Part shown: piece after piece, positions 16,711-25,059 of the stretch
Position numbering within the stretch: position 1 is the first letter of the stretch
Layout of the letters: every line of letters starts with the position of its first letter
From: an uncultured Lachnospiraceae bacterium
Lineage (GTDB): Bacteria; Bacillota; Clostridia; Lachnospirales; Lachnospiraceae
Assembly (NCBI GenBank): GCA_947652735.1
Contig: CANTEG010000024.1
Span: 1-33,150, forward strand
Length of the DNA: 33,150 nt
Reading direction: 5' to 3'
Program-made: the position numbers and the translations under genes
The notes under the pieces: model-generated
Databases searched by the model: none
What the model saw: the letters and a program-made list of their open reading frames with translations, nothing else
Told to the model about the DNA's origin: nothing

Positions 16711-18027
16711 CTACTTCTTCTTATTGGCAAGCACAAGTTTCCTTGTTCCTGCTATCACCTGTGTAAGCGGGCGTCTTGCAGGACATACATAGGAACAGCA
16801 GCCGCACTCACAACATTCCATACCGTTGTTTTCCAAAAATCCGTCAAAATCATTTGCCGTTGCAAGCCTTGCAAGCTGGTTTGGCATAACCCGTCCCGGA
16901 CACACAGATACACATCTTCCGCATCTGATGCAGGATGACGGCTCATACTCTGCCGCTTCATCCTTACTGAGACAAAGTATCGCTGATGAGGATTTTGTCA
17001 CTGGCTGGTCTAAGCTGTAAATAGCCTTACCCATCATCGGTCCACCCGCGATTATCTTCTTTGGTGTCCCCTTAAAACCGCCTGCCATCTCAATGAGCTC
17101 CTCATAGCTTGTTCCTGTCGGTACATTGAAATTGCATGGAGTTTCGATGGCATCTCCCGACACCGTCACAAGTCTCTTTGTAAGCGGTTTTCCCTCTCGC
17201 ACCGCCTCATATATTGCATAAGCAGTATCAACATTATGAACGATACATCCTGCATCTGCCGGAAGCATTTTAGAGTTTATGTACCTTCCTGTATTGGCAT
17301 AGATAAGCTGTCTCTCTGCTCCCTCAGGGTATTTTGTTTTCATTTTATTAACGGTTATATCGCTGTCTCCTGCAAGCTTTTCCCGAAGCATTTCTATTGC
17401 TTTCGGTTTATTGTCCTCAACTGCAATAATACCCTTTGCTCCCGGAAACAGGGCAAGTGCTATCTTGAGTCCCTCTATCACTTTTTCAGGCTCATCCATA
17501 AGCCTTCGGTAATCTGATGTAAGATACGGCTCACACTCAGACCCGTTTATAATTATCGTATCAATTTCATCCGCATTTTTTGGTGACAGCTTCACATGGG
17601 TAGGAAAACCTGCACCTCCCATACCTACAACGCCTGCCGCCTTTATGGCATTTATTATCTCGTCCCTTGTAAGCTCACTAAGTGGCTTGTCGCAAGGAAC
17701 AAACGAAACGGACTCATATTGATTGTCATTGTCAATTACTATGGAATTAACTTTAGAACCAGAGGATGTCAGACGTGGTTCAATCACCTTGACCGTACCG
17801 GAAACCGAAGCATGAATATTTGCAGATACAAAACCCCCTGCTTCTGCTATTAACTGGCCAGCTAAAACCTTGTCCCCCTTCTTTACAATCGGAGTAGCCG
17901 GTGCCCCTATATGCTGACTAAGAGGATACACAACTTCCTTTTTGGGAAGACATTCGATAACTTCCTTATCCATCGTGAGCTCCTTGCCCTCGTATGGATG
18001 AATACCACCCTTAAATGTATACTTCAT
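16711..18027 (-). CDS. rnfC: Rnf complex subunit C
   Basis: The 438-aa soluble subunit binds NAD(H) and FMN and docks on the inner membrane face. VVGMGGAGFPTHVK (133-146) and INGSECEPYLTSD (160-172) form the flavin/NADH site shared with NuoF. Two [4Fe-4S] motifs lie near the C-terminus: C366, C369, C372, C376 (CIRCGRCVSVCP) and C405, C408, C411, C415. The length matches short RnfC proteins without the long Ala-rich tail of proteobacteria. The ATG at 18027 has AAAGGAG upstream. It is the first rnf gene and has its own promoter at 18063-18091. The fused rnfD-rnfG gene starts 13 bases after its stop. Confidence 0.97.
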   Translation of the reverse strand: MKYTFKGGIHPYEGKELTMDKEVIECLPKKEVVYPLSQHIGAPATPIVKKGDKVLAGQLIAEAGGFVSANIHASVSGTVKVIEPRLTSSGSKVNSIVIDNDNQYESVSFVPCDKPLSELTRDEIINAIKAAGVVGMGGAGFPTHVKLSPKNADEIDTIIINGSECEPYLTSDYRRLMDEPEKVIEGLKIALALFPGAKGIIAVEDNKPKAIEMLREKLAGDSDITVNKMKTKYPEGAERQLIYANTGRYINSKMLPADAGCIVHNVDTAYAIYEAVREGKPLTKRLVTVSGDAIETPCNFNVPTGTSYEELIEMAGGFKGTPKKIIAGGPMMGKAIYSLDQPVTKSSSAILCLSKDEAAEYEPSSCIRCGRCVSVCPGRVMPNQLARLATANDFDGFLENNGMECCECGCCSYVCPARRPLTQVIAGTRKLVLANKKK

Positions 18028-18062
18028 AAGCCATACTCCTTTTTCCTAAAAATGCTTCTTAT

Positions 18063-18091
18063 ATTTTAATACATTAAGGCTTCATTTACAA
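18063..18091 (-). promoter_or_regulatory. Promoter for the rnf operon
   Basis: Minus strand: TTGTAA (-35, 18091-18086), a 17-base spacer, and TAAAAT (-10, 18068-18063). The start would be near 18056, about 28 bases before the rnfC ATG at 18027. The rest of the 139-base gap up to the Gx gene is AT-rich, with no terminator I can recognise. Confidence 0.6.
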
Positions 18092-18166
18092 TAATATTTG
18101 CAATAAAATCCACAAAAAATCCTATCCATTTAATGTTTTTTTAGTTAAATTGTTTCATTTTTATTG

Positions 18167-18664
18167 TCATATGCGTATGTTTTTTATAATATAGACTGTT
18201 ACAAGTCCAATGGCTATTCCCGACACACTACCTGCTATTATAAGCACAGGTAAATAGTACATAATGTTCAAATTTTCAAGCATAATGACGGCAACAATAA
18301 GCTGACCCATATTATGTGCCAATGCACCTGCAACACTGACTCCCACAAGGGAAAACAGTTTAATTTTCTTTAAGATAACCATGATACATATACTAAACGC
18401 GGCACCTGCCAGACTGTAAATCATAGTAGACAGATTTCCAAATAAGACAGCCGCTAACACGATTCTTCCTCCGCTGATTGTAACGGCAGGCTTCGTTCCC
18501 ATCTTATATAACGCAACCATCGTCACGATATTGGCAATTCCAAGCTTCACTCCCGGAACTGCGGAAAAAACAGGAAACAGATTTTCTAAGTATGATAAAA
18601 CAAGTGCAAGTGCAATAAACACACCGCACATAGCTGTAAGACGGTTGCCTGAAAGCTTCTTCAT
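18167..18664 (-). CDS. Gx transporter family protein (heptaprenyl diphosphate synthase component I-like)
   Basis: The 165-aa membrane protein has about five hydrophobic segments and the family marks PGVKLGIANI (37-46) and GALAHNMGQL (113-122). The family was first named after component I of heptaprenyl diphosphate synthase, but its members look like small ECF-type membrane substrate-binding proteins. Such genes often sit next to rnf operons in clostridia, frequently with apbE or a NusG-domain gene, which are absent here. The ATG at 18664 has GGGAGGG upstream; an ATG at 18694 has none and lies in the terminator region. It starts 93 bases after etfA, just past a hairpin terminator, and may depend on read-through. 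Confidence 0.82.
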   Translation of the reverse strand: MKKLSGNRLTAMCGVFIALALVLSYLENLFPVFSAVPGVKLGIANIVTMVALYKMGTKPAVTISGGRIVLAAVLFGNLSTMIYSLAGAAFSICIMVILKKIKLFSLVGVSVAGALAHNMGQLIVAVIMLENLNIMYYLPVLIIAGSVSGIAIGLVTVYIIKNIRI

Positions 18665-18689
18665 CCTACCCTCCCTGAAGTTTGACATA

Positions 18690-18741
18690 ATCAAAAGGGG
18701 TTGTCACAAGAAGAAATATTCTTCTGCGACAGCCCCTTTTT
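18690..18741 (-). terminator. Terminator of the butyrate operon
   Basis: A very long hairpin pairs AAAAGGGGTTGTC (18693-18705) with GACAGCCCCTTTT (18728-18740) with one G-U pair, and continues inside with AGAAGAA / TTCTTCT. On the minus strand it ends CCCCTTTTGATT, 17 bases after the etfA stop. It is nearly symmetrical and could work on both strands. The outer GGGGCTGTC arm resembles the GGCTGTCC arm of the terminator at 1091-1125. Confidence 0.8.
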
Positions 18742-18757
18742 GCATGTCTCTTTTCTA

Positions 18758-19801
18758 TTACTTCGCTGCCATTTCAGCCTTAATAGCCTCTGTAAGTGCA
18801 GGAACGATCTTGTTTAAATCACCTACTACACCATAATCAGCTACATCAAAGATAGGAGCATCCTCATCCTTGTTGATTGCAACTATGATATCTGATTCTT
18901 CCATACCTGCAACGTGCTGTATTGCACCTGAAATACCGATTGCAAAATAAACCTGTGGACGAACTGTTTTTCCTGTCTGTCCTACCTGAAGCTCCTTTGG
19001 CTTCCAGCCTGAATCAACAACTGCACGTGAACATGAAACCTGTCCGCCAAGAGCATCTGCAAGATCCTCAAGAAGCTTAAAGTTCTCAGGAGAACCAACT
19101 CCACGACCACCAGATACAAGAATTTTTGCATCCATAATATCCTTAATATCTGAAACTGCCTTTGCAACCTCAAGAATTTCAACGTACTTATCGTTTGGTG
19201 TAAATCCAGGATTAAACTCAATAATCTCTGCCTTTGCACCCTCTACCTTTGCAAGCTTCTGCATAACACCCGGACGAACTGTTGCCATCTGTGGACGGTT
19301 GTCAGGACATGCGATAGTTGCAATTGTGTTACCACCAAATGCAGGACGAGTCATAAGAAGCTGATTGTGCTTCTGCTCCTGATTTGGAATAGGAGTCATT
19401 GGGAAATCACCAATTTCAAGAGATGTACAGTCTGCTGTAAGACCTGTTGCAACTCTTGCTGATACAGTAGGACCAAGATCTCTACCGATTGCAGTAGCAC
19501 CTACAAGCATGATATCAGGCTTGTACTCATTGATAACGGAAGCAAGTGCATGTGCATATGGCTCAGTTCTGTAATCCTTAAGCTCCGGATCATCAACTAC
19601 GATAACCTTGTCAGCACCATAAGCTGCAAGCTCATCTGCAAGATTCTTAATACCTGAACCAACCAATACTGCTGTTACATCTGTATTTAAGTCCTTTGCA
19701 AGTCTTTTTCCTTCTCCGATTAATTCGAAAGATATATTACTTAACTTATTGTCTACCTGCTGTGCGTAGACATATACGCCTTTATATTCTTCTAAACCCA
19801 T
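18758..19801 (-). CDS. etfA: Electron transfer flavoprotein subunit alpha
   Basis: This 347-aa subunit contains the C-terminal FAD-binding domain, with SGGRGVGSPENF, GQTGKTVRPQVYFAIGISGA and DYGVVGDL. With EtfB it passes electrons from NADH to Bcd and ferredoxin; in butyrate producers this Bcd-EtfAB complex bifurcates electrons. The ATG at 19801 (MGLEEYKGVYV) aligns with the usual EtfA start. GTG codons at 19810 and 19813 are closer to the AAGGA site and could be used instead, adding up to four residues. The gene lies 26 bases after etfB and is the last gene of the butyrate operon. Confidence 0.96.
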   Translation of the reverse strand: MGLEEYKGVYVYAQQVDNKLSNISFELIGEGKRLAKDLNTDVTAVLVGSGIKNLADELAAYGADKVIVVDDPELKDYRTEPYAHALASVINEYKPDIMLVGATAIGRDLGPTVSARVATGLTADCTSLEIGDFPMTPIPNQEQKHNQLLMTRPAFGGNTIATIACPDNRPQMATVRPGVMQKLAKVEGAKAEIIEFNPGFTPNDKYVEILEVAKAVSDIKDIMDAKILVSGGRGVGSPENFKLLEDLADALGGQVSCSRAVVDSGWKPKELQVGQTGKTVRPQVYFAIGISGAIQHVAGMEESDIIVAINKDEDAPIFDVADYGVVGDLNKIVPALTEAIKAEMAAK

Positions 19802-19827
19802 TTTTTTCACCACTTTTCCTTTTTATA

Positions 19828-20610
19828 TTATATTACATGCTTATCCTTTAACTTGCCGACAATATACTGTACTGATTCCTCAGCATCAAGAGTAACCTTT
19901 TCTCCACTACCCTTTCTTACCTTGTCAGAAGCCTTGGCAATCTTTGTAGGCGAACCTTTAAGACCAAGATTTGAATCATCTACGTCAACAAGATTTGCTC
20001 TGCCCCAAACAGTTATCTCTGCATTCACTGCATCAAAGATTCCACCAGGAGTCATGTAACGTGGATCATTTAACTCTGAAAGTGCTGTAATCAGACATGG
20101 AGTTTTAGCCTTAAGCATATGATAACCGTCATCATACTGACGCTTAACAATTACGCTGTCGCCATCCATCTTGATTTCCTGTGCATATGAAATTACAGGA
20201 ATTCCAAGATGCTCAGCAATCTGTGGTCCAACCTGTGCAGTATCTCCGTCAATAGCCTGACGTCCTGTAATAATAAGGTCATACTCAAGATTTCTGATTG
20301 CACCTGCAATTGTAGTTGATGTTGCCCATGTATCAGCTCCACCAAGCACTCTGTCTGTTACAAGGACACCCTTATCAGCACCCATCGCAATTGCCTCACG
20401 AAGTACGTCCTCTGCCTTTGGAAGTCCCATGGTAAGAACAGTCACCTCAGCACCATACTCATCCTTTAATCTGAGTGCAGCCTCAAGACCTGCCTTATCA
20501 TCAGGGTTCATAATTGTGAGCATTGCTCCTCTATCTAATGTACCATCTGGGTTAAACTTAACGCCACCCTTAGTATCAGGTACCTGTTTTATACAAACAA
20601 TAATCTTCAC
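19828..20610 (-). CDS. etfB: Electron transfer flavoprotein subunit beta
   Basis: The 260-aa protein begins with the family start MKIIVCIKQVPDT and holds DGDTAQVGPQIAEHLG (about 121-136) and the EtfB signature region around LKAKTPCLIT. In bifurcating ETFs this subunit carries the second FAD that takes the hydride from NADH. The start is a GTG at 20610, with GGAGG eight bases upstream. It lies 13 bases after bcd, as expected for co-translated partners. Confidence 0.96.
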   Translation of the reverse strand: MKIIVCIKQVPDTKGGVKFNPDGTLDRGAMLTIMNPDDKAGLEAALRLKDEYGAEVTVLTMGLPKAEDVLREAIAMGADKGVLVTDRVLGGADTWATSTTIAGAIRNLEYDLIITGRQAIDGDTAQVGPQIAEHLGIPVISYAQEIKMDGDSVIVKRQYDDGYHMLKAKTPCLITALSELNDPRYMTPGGIFDAVNAEITVWGRANLVDVDDSNLGLKGSPTKIAKASDKVRKGSGEKVTLDAEESVQYIVGKLKDKHVI

Positions 20611-20623
20611 CTTAAGTACCTCC

Positions 20624-21790
20624 TTAATTTAAGATGTTAGCAGAGATAACCATACGCTGTACTTCTGATGTACCCTCGTAAATCTCTGTAATCTTAGCAT
20701 CACGCATCATACGCTCTACATCGTACTCCTTGATGTAACCGTATCCACCATGTAACTGAACAGCCTTTGTCGTCACTTCCATAGCAACCTCTGCTGCATA
20801 TAACTTCGCCATAGCAGCCTCTACTGAATATGAAGTCTTGTGATCCTTCTGGTATTCAGCCTTCTTCATTGCTGCCTTATAAACAAGCATCTTTGCAGCT
20901 TCAACCTTTGTAGCCATATCAGCTAACTGGAACTGTGTATTCTGGAACTGTGCGATTGAACGTCCAAACTGCTTTCTTTCCTTAACGTAGTTAATTGTTG
21001 TCTCAAGTGCTCCCTCAGCAATACCAAGTGCCTGAGCAGCAATTCCGATACGTCCGCCATCAAGGGTATGCATTGCAATTCCAAATCCCTTACCCTTTTG
21101 TCCAAGTAAGTTATCCTTTGGTATACGGCAATCTGTGAAAATAAGCTCATATGTTGATGAACCGCAGATACCCATCTTATTTTCCTTTGTACCAAATGAA
21201 AATCCAGGAGTTCCCTTTTCAACGATAAACGCTGAAATCTCTTTCATTTTCCTGCCACGCTTCTCAATAATTCCTGTAACTGCTATGACAATATAAACAT
21301 CTGCCTCTTTACCGTTTGTAATGAAGCACTTTGAACCGTTAAGTACCCACTCATCTCCGTCTAATACGGCCTTTGTCTGCTGACCCTGGGCATCAGTACC
21401 TGCCCCTGGCTCAGTAAGTCCAAATGCACCGAGCTTTCTTCCTGAAGCAAGATCTGGAAGATATTTTGCTTTCTGCTCAGGTGTTCCATAAGTTTGGATA
21501 GGGTCTACACAAAGTGATGTATGTGCTGATACAATAACACCTGTCGTACCACAAACCTTTGAAAGCTCCTCAACACACATTACATATGTAAGAGGGTCAC
21601 AACCCTGTCCGCCATCCTCTTTTGCAACAGGAATACCGAGAAAACCATATTTTGCCATCTTCTCTACTGTCTCTCTTGGAAATCTGTGTTGCTCGTCGAT
21701 TTCCTGAGCAAGAGGCTTAACTTCATTCTGCGCAAACTCTCTGAACAGATTCTGCGCCATTTCATACTTCTTGTCTAAAGTGAAATCCAT
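20624..21790 (-). CDS. bcd: Butyryl-CoA dehydrogenase (short-chain acyl-CoA dehydrogenase)
   Basis: This 388-aa FAD enzyme reduces crotonyl-CoA to butyryl-CoA. The family motifs are GAFGLTEPGAGTDAQG (121-136), TNGKEADVYIVIAVT (158-172), the flavin/helix segment KERKQFGRSIAQFQ (270-283), LHGGYGYIKEYDVERMMRDA (346-365), and the catalytic base Glu372 in IYEGTSE. The ATG at 21790 (MDFTLDKKYE) has GGAGG ten bases upstream. An in-frame ATG at 21880 would add 30 residues encoded by the intergenic hairpin region, and is rejected. The gene lies directly before etfB and etfA. Confidence 0.97.
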   Translation of the reverse strand: MDFTLDKKYEMAQNLFREFAQNEVKPLAQEIDEQHRFPRETVEKMAKYGFLGIPVAKEDGGQGCDPLTYVMCVEELSKVCGTTGVIVSAHTSLCVDPIQTYGTPEQKAKYLPDLASGRKLGAFGLTEPGAGTDAQGQQTKAVLDGDEWVLNGSKCFITNGKEADVYIVIAVTGIIEKRGRKMKEISAFIVEKGTPGFSFGTKENKMGICGSSTYELIFTDCRIPKDNLLGQKGKGFGIAMHTLDGGRIGIAAQALGIAEGALETTINYVKERKQFGRSIAQFQNTQFQLADMATKVEAAKMLVYKAAMKKAEYQKDHKTSYSVEAAMAKLYAAEVAMEVTTKAVQLHGGYGYIKEYDVERMMRDAKITEIYEGTSEVQRMVISANILN

Positions 21791-21825
21791 TCTAAATTTT
21801 CCTCCATTAATTATTGTTATAAATC

Positions 21826-21897
21826 GGAACATCATCGCATTCAAGTTTCGCTTCGCGAAAGCGATGACGCTACATCTCAAGTTTTTTTAACTTGAGA
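21826..21897 (-). ncRNA. Structured intergenic RNA element between hbd and bcd
   Basis: In transcript order there is first a perfect 9-bp hairpin (TCTCAAGTT, five-base loop, AACTTGAGA; 21897-21875) directly after the hbd stop, with no T-run. Next is a bulged structure: CGTCATCGC pairs with GCGATGATG (one G-U), and inside it TTTCGC pairs with GCGAAA around a GAA loop (21860-21846). The segment ending CGAAGCG to GTTCCGATTTA is repeated in the thl-crt gap. Confidence 0.55.
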
Positions 21898-21900
21898 CAA

Positions 21901-22773
21901 CTACTTTGCGTCAACTGGTGTTTTCGTGCGGTCAGCATTGTATACATAGAAGCCCTTGCCACTCTTAACACCAAGGTTTCCGCCACGAACCATCTTGCGG
22001 ATAAGAGGACATGCACGATACTTGCTGTCTCCCGTTTCCTTGTAAAGAACGTCCATAATTGCAAGACAGATATCAAGTCCTACAAAATCGCCCAACTCAA
22101 GTGGTCCCATAGGGTGATTTGCACCAAGCTTCATAGCAGCGTCAATGCCGGCTATATCTGAAACGCCTTCCATCTTTATAAATGCAGCCTCATTAATCAT
22201 AGGGATTAAGATACGGTTTACTACAAAACCTGCTGCTTCCTGAACCTGTACAGGAGTTTTACCGATTTCCTCAGAAATCTTGATAATCTTATCAACTGTC
22301 TCCTGTGGAGTATTTACACCTGCTATTACCTCAACGAGCTTCATTCTGTCAGCAGGATTGAAGAAATGCATACCAATCATAGGACGGGTAAGTCCGTTTC
22401 CAATCTCCGTAATAGAAAGAGATGAAGTATTTGAAGCAAATATACACTCAGGCTTGCATATCTTGTCAAGCTCTGAAAATGTAGTCTTCTTAACACCCAT
22501 ATCTTCAAATGCAGCCTCAACGATCAAATCGCAATCTGCACAGATGTCCTCCTTAAGACCTGCGGTAATACTTGCAAGTATACCGTCAACTTTCTCCTGT
22601 GTCATCTTTCCTTTTTCTACAAGTCTTGCATAGCCCTTGGCAATTTTGTCCTTGCCGCCTTCTGCCCATTCCTTCTTGATGTCGCAAAGAGCAACCTCAT
22701 ATCCGTCAACCTGAGCAAATGCCTTAGCAATACCCTGGCCCATAGTACCGGCACCAATAATACCTACCTTCAT
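21901..22773 (-). CDS. hbd: 3-hydroxybutyryl-CoA dehydrogenase
   Basis: The 290-aa enzyme reduces acetoacetyl-CoA to 3-hydroxybutyryl-CoA. The N-terminal Rossmann motif is GIIGAGTMGQGIA (4-16). The signature MHFFNPADRMKLVEVI (135-150) contains the catalytic His136. The C-terminal dimerisation domain includes GFVVNRILIPMINEA. Length is normal (about 280-290 aa). The ATG at 22773 has GGAGG seven bases upstream. Upstream crt and downstream bcd are separated from it by 82 and 110 bases, gaps that contain hairpins. Confidence 0.97.
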   Translation of the reverse strand: MKVGIIGAGTMGQGIAKAFAQVDGYEVALCDIKKEWAEGGKDKIAKGYARLVEKGKMTQEKVDGILASITAGLKEDICADCDLIVEAAFEDMGVKKTTFSELDKICKPECIFASNTSSLSITEIGNGLTRPMIGMHFFNPADRMKLVEVIAGVNTPQETVDKIIKISEEIGKTPVQVQEAAGFVVNRILIPMINEAAFIKMEGVSDIAGIDAAMKLGANHPMGPLELGDFVGLDICLAIMDVLYKETGDSKYRACPLIRKMVRGGNLGVKSGKGFYVYNADRTKTPVDAK

Positions 22774-22813
22774 GTCTTGTCCTCCATTTGATTAATTTTT
22801 CATTTAAATATCC

Positions 22814-22841
22814 GAACTACAGCGTCAAAGACGCTTTGTTC
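22814..22841 (-). ncRNA. Hairpin in the crt-hbd gap
   Basis: AGCGTC pairs perfectly with GACGCT around a three-base loop (22835-22821), and GAAC / GTTC can close the outside (22841-22838 with 22817-22814). It is followed by GTTCGGATATTTAAATG, similar to the GTTCCGATTTA end of the hbd-bcd element. There is no T-run, so it is not a terminator. Confidence 0.45.
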
Positions 22842-22855
22842 TAATAATTCCTATC

Positions 22856-23647
22856 CTACTTATTTTGGAATGGAACAACCTTTAACTTCTTCTCCTTGTC
22901 TTTCTCAAGGAAGTTGCCCATACCTGCTTTTTGATCCTCTGTCTCAAAGCAGTCACCAAAAAGCTTCTCCTCGATAACGATAGCCTTGTCCATGTCAACC
23001 TGTAATCCGTCATTAATAGCCTTCTTACAATTTCTCACTGCAATCGGTGCGTTTGCCGCAATACCTGCTGCCATCTTCTTTGCTGCCGGAAGTAATTCTT
23101 CCTGTGTATATACTGCATTTACAAGACCTATTCGGAGTGCCTCGTCTGATTTAATGTTTCTTGCAGTGTAAATCATCTGCTTTGCCATACCTGCACCCAC
23201 AAGTCTTGCAAGTCTCTGTGTTCCACCAAATCCAGGGGTAATTCCAAGACCTACCTCAGGTTGTCCGAATACTGCATTGTCAGAACATATTCTGATATCA
23301 CAGCTCATGGCAATTTCACATCCACCGCCAAGTGCAAATCCGTTTATGGCAGCTATAACAGGAATCGGGAATGTCTCTATCTTTCTGAAAACGTCATTTC
23401 CCTTTTTACCAAATGCCTCACCCTCAGCTTTCGTGAGTGTTGACATCTCTCCTATATCAGCACCTGCAACAAATGACTTTTCTCCTGCACCTGTTAATAC
23501 AATAGCTCTTGTTGTTTCTAAATCAATGGCATCAAATGTAGCATTAATCTCATCAAGCACCTGACTGTTTAATGCATTCAGTGCCTTTGGTCTGTTAATC
23601 GTAACTACACCTACAAAACCTTCCTGCTCGTAAGTAATAAATTCCAT
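22856..23647 (-). CDS. crt: Crotonase (3-hydroxybutyryl-CoA dehydratase)
   Basis: The 263-aa enoyl-CoA hydratase-family enzyme dehydrates 3-hydroxybutyryl-CoA to crotonyl-CoA. The oxyanion-hole and CoA segments are VAGADIGEM (60-68) and ALGGGCEIAMSCDIRI (105-120). The two catalytic glutamates are Glu111 and Glu131 (GQPEVGLGITPGFGGTQRL). Length is normal. The ATG at 23647 has AAGGAG six bases upstream. It lies between thl and hbd in the same operon. Confidence 0.96.
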   Translation of the reverse strand: MEFITYEQEGFVGVVTINRPKALNALNSQVLDEINATFDAIDLETTRAIVLTGAGEKSFVAGADIGEMSTLTKAEGEAFGKKGNDVFRKIETFPIPVIAAINGFALGGGCEIAMSCDIRICSDNAVFGQPEVGLGITPGFGGTQRLARLVGAGMAKQMIYTARNIKSDEALRIGLVNAVYTQEELLPAAKKMAAGIAANAPIAVRNCKKAINDGLQVDMDKAIVIEEKLFGDCFETEDQKAGMGNFLEKDKEKKLKVVPFQNK

Positions 23648-23665
23648 GTGTTTCTCCTTTTCTGT

Positions 23666-23749
23666 GGAACGTCATCACATTTAAAATTTGGCTTCGCCAT
23701 ATGTTCCGATTTACAAAAGTAAACCGAGAACTAAGAAAATGATGACGTT
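23666..23749 (-). ncRNA. Structured intergenic RNA element between thl and crt
   Basis: AACGTCATC (23749-23741) pairs perfectly with GATGACGTT (23676-23668). Inside are a hairpin with a TTTT loop (GGTTTAC / GTAAATC) and a TGGC-GAA-GCCA triloop (23699-23689). The triloop and closing arm match the element at 21826-21867: CGAAGC, an A/T linker, AATG, then GATGA. The ATGTTCCGATTT segment also recurs there, in reverse orientation. Confidence 0.55.
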
Positions 23750-23773
23750 GCATATCAGCTTTCAAATAAACCT

Positions 23774-24955
23774 TTAGTCTCTCTTAACGATAGTTGAGCA
23801 TCCCATACCACCGCCGATACAAAGTGTTGCAAGACCTGTCTTTGCATCCTTAGCTTCCATCTCATGCAAAAGTGTAACAAGGATACGACATCCTGAAGCA
23901 CCAACCGGATGGCCAAGTGCGATTGCTCCTCCGTTCGGGTTGAGCTGCTTTTCAACATCGATTCCAAGATCCTTTCCTACTGCAACAGACTGTGCTGCAA
24001 ATGCCTCATTTGCCTCAATGATATCGAAGTCTTCTATCTTCATTCCTGTCTTCTCCATAACCTTCTTAGTAGACGCAACAGGTCCGATACCCATAATAGA
24101 AGGATCAACACCGCCAAGTGCTCCTGCAACCCATGTAGCCATAGGCTTAACACCAAGCTCTTTTGCCTTTTCCTCGCTCATTACAACGATTGCTGCTGCA
24201 CCATCATTGATACCTGATGCATTTCCTGCTGTAACATATCCGTCAGGATTGATTGTACGAAGTCTTGCAAGTCCCTCCATTGTAGTGCCAGGACGTGGTC
24301 CCTCATCCTTCTTAAACTCGATAGTCTCTTTCTTCTTCTTAATCATTACAGGAACGATTTCCTTATCGAAAGCACCTGCTTCCTGAGCTGCAACTGCCTT
24401 ATTCTGGCTGTTTACCGCAAACTCATCAAGCTCCTCACGGGTAAGCTTCCACTGGTCTGCAATATTGTCAGCCGTCTTAATCATATGGTAATCATTAAAT
24501 GCATCCCAAAGAGCATCGTGTACCATTGTATCAACTAACTTTCCGTCGTTCATTCTGTATCCGTAACGACCCTGCATAACAGCGTATGGTGCCATTGACA
24601 TGTTCTCCATACCACCTGCAACAACGATATCAGCATCTCCTGCTGCTATCATCTGTGCAGCCATGTTTACACAGTTAAGACCTGAACCACAAACTACATT
24701 TATAGTAACTGCCGGAACTTCGATTGGAAGTCCTGCTTTTATGGATGCCTGACGTGCTACATTCTGACCTAAACCAGCCTGAATAACGCAACCCATATAT
24801 ACCTGGTCAACAGCATCCGGTGCTACACCTGCTCTGTTTAACGCTTCCTTAATTACGATTGCACCAAGCTCTGATGCCGGAGTTGTACTGAGTGAACCAC
24901 CCATAGTACCGATTGCTGTACGACATGCACCTGCTAAAACTACTTTCTTTGCCAT
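23774..24955 (-). CDS. thl: Acetyl-CoA acetyltransferase (thiolase)
   Basis: The 393-aa enzyme condenses two acetyl-CoA to acetoacetyl-CoA, the first step of the pathway. The nucleophile is Cys89 in [11 protein letters not shown], His349 lies in [17 protein letters not shown], and the second catalytic Cys379 is in CIGGGMG. The length is exactly that of biosynthetic thiolases. The ATG at 24955 has GGAGG ten bases upstream. It is the first gene of the butyrate operon, with a promoter at 25019-25047. Confidence 0.97.
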   Translation of the reverse strand: MAKKVVLAGACRTAIGTMGGSLSTTPASELGAIVIKEALNRAGVAPDAVDQVYMGCVIQAGLGQNVARQASIKAGLPIEVPAVTINVVCGSGLNCVNMAAQMIAAGDADIVVAGGMENMSMAPYAVMQGRYGYRMNDGKLVDTMVHDALWDAFNDYHMIKTADNIADQWKLTREELDEFAVNSQNKAVAAQEAGAFDKEIVPVMIKKKKETIEFKKDEGPRPGTTMEGLARLRTINPDGYVTAGNASGINDGAAAIVVMSEEKAKELGVKPMATWVAGALGGVDPSIMGIGPVASTKKVMEKTGMKIEDFDIIEANEAFAAQSVAVGKDLGIDVEKQLNPNGGAIALGHPVGASGCRILVTLLHEMEAKDAKTGLATLCIGGGMGCSTIVKRD

Positions 24956-24983
24956 GATTTAAAATTCCTCCATTTTATTTTTT

Positions 24984-25000
24984 GCATCGATGGGCGACGC
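24984..25000 (-). promoter_or_regulatory. Leader hairpin before thl
   Basis: In the thl leader, GCGTCG (25000-24995) pairs with CGATGC (24989-24984) with one G-U, around a five-base loop. The arms resemble the GCGTC / GATG arms of the three intergenic elements downstream. Confidence 0.35.
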
Positions 25001-25018
25001 CTCGACACTGTTAGGCAT

Positions 25019-25047
25019 ATAATATCATATTTGGGACTGTTTCGCAA
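25019..25047 (-). promoter_or_regulatory. Promoter for the thl-crt-hbd-bcd-etfB-etfA operon
   Basis: Minus strand: TTGCGA (-35, 25047-25042), a 17-base spacer, and TATTAT (-10, 25024-25019). The start would be near 25012, about 57 bases before the thl ATG. It lies just past the end of ygiQ. Confidence 0.6.
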
Positions 25048-25059
25048 CAGATTACCTTC

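Noticed and set aside
21791-21880. N-terminal extension of 30 residues on Bcd
   Set aside because: The ATG at 21880 lacks a ribosome site and the added residues come from the hairpin region. The ATG at 21790 has GGAGG and matches the family start.
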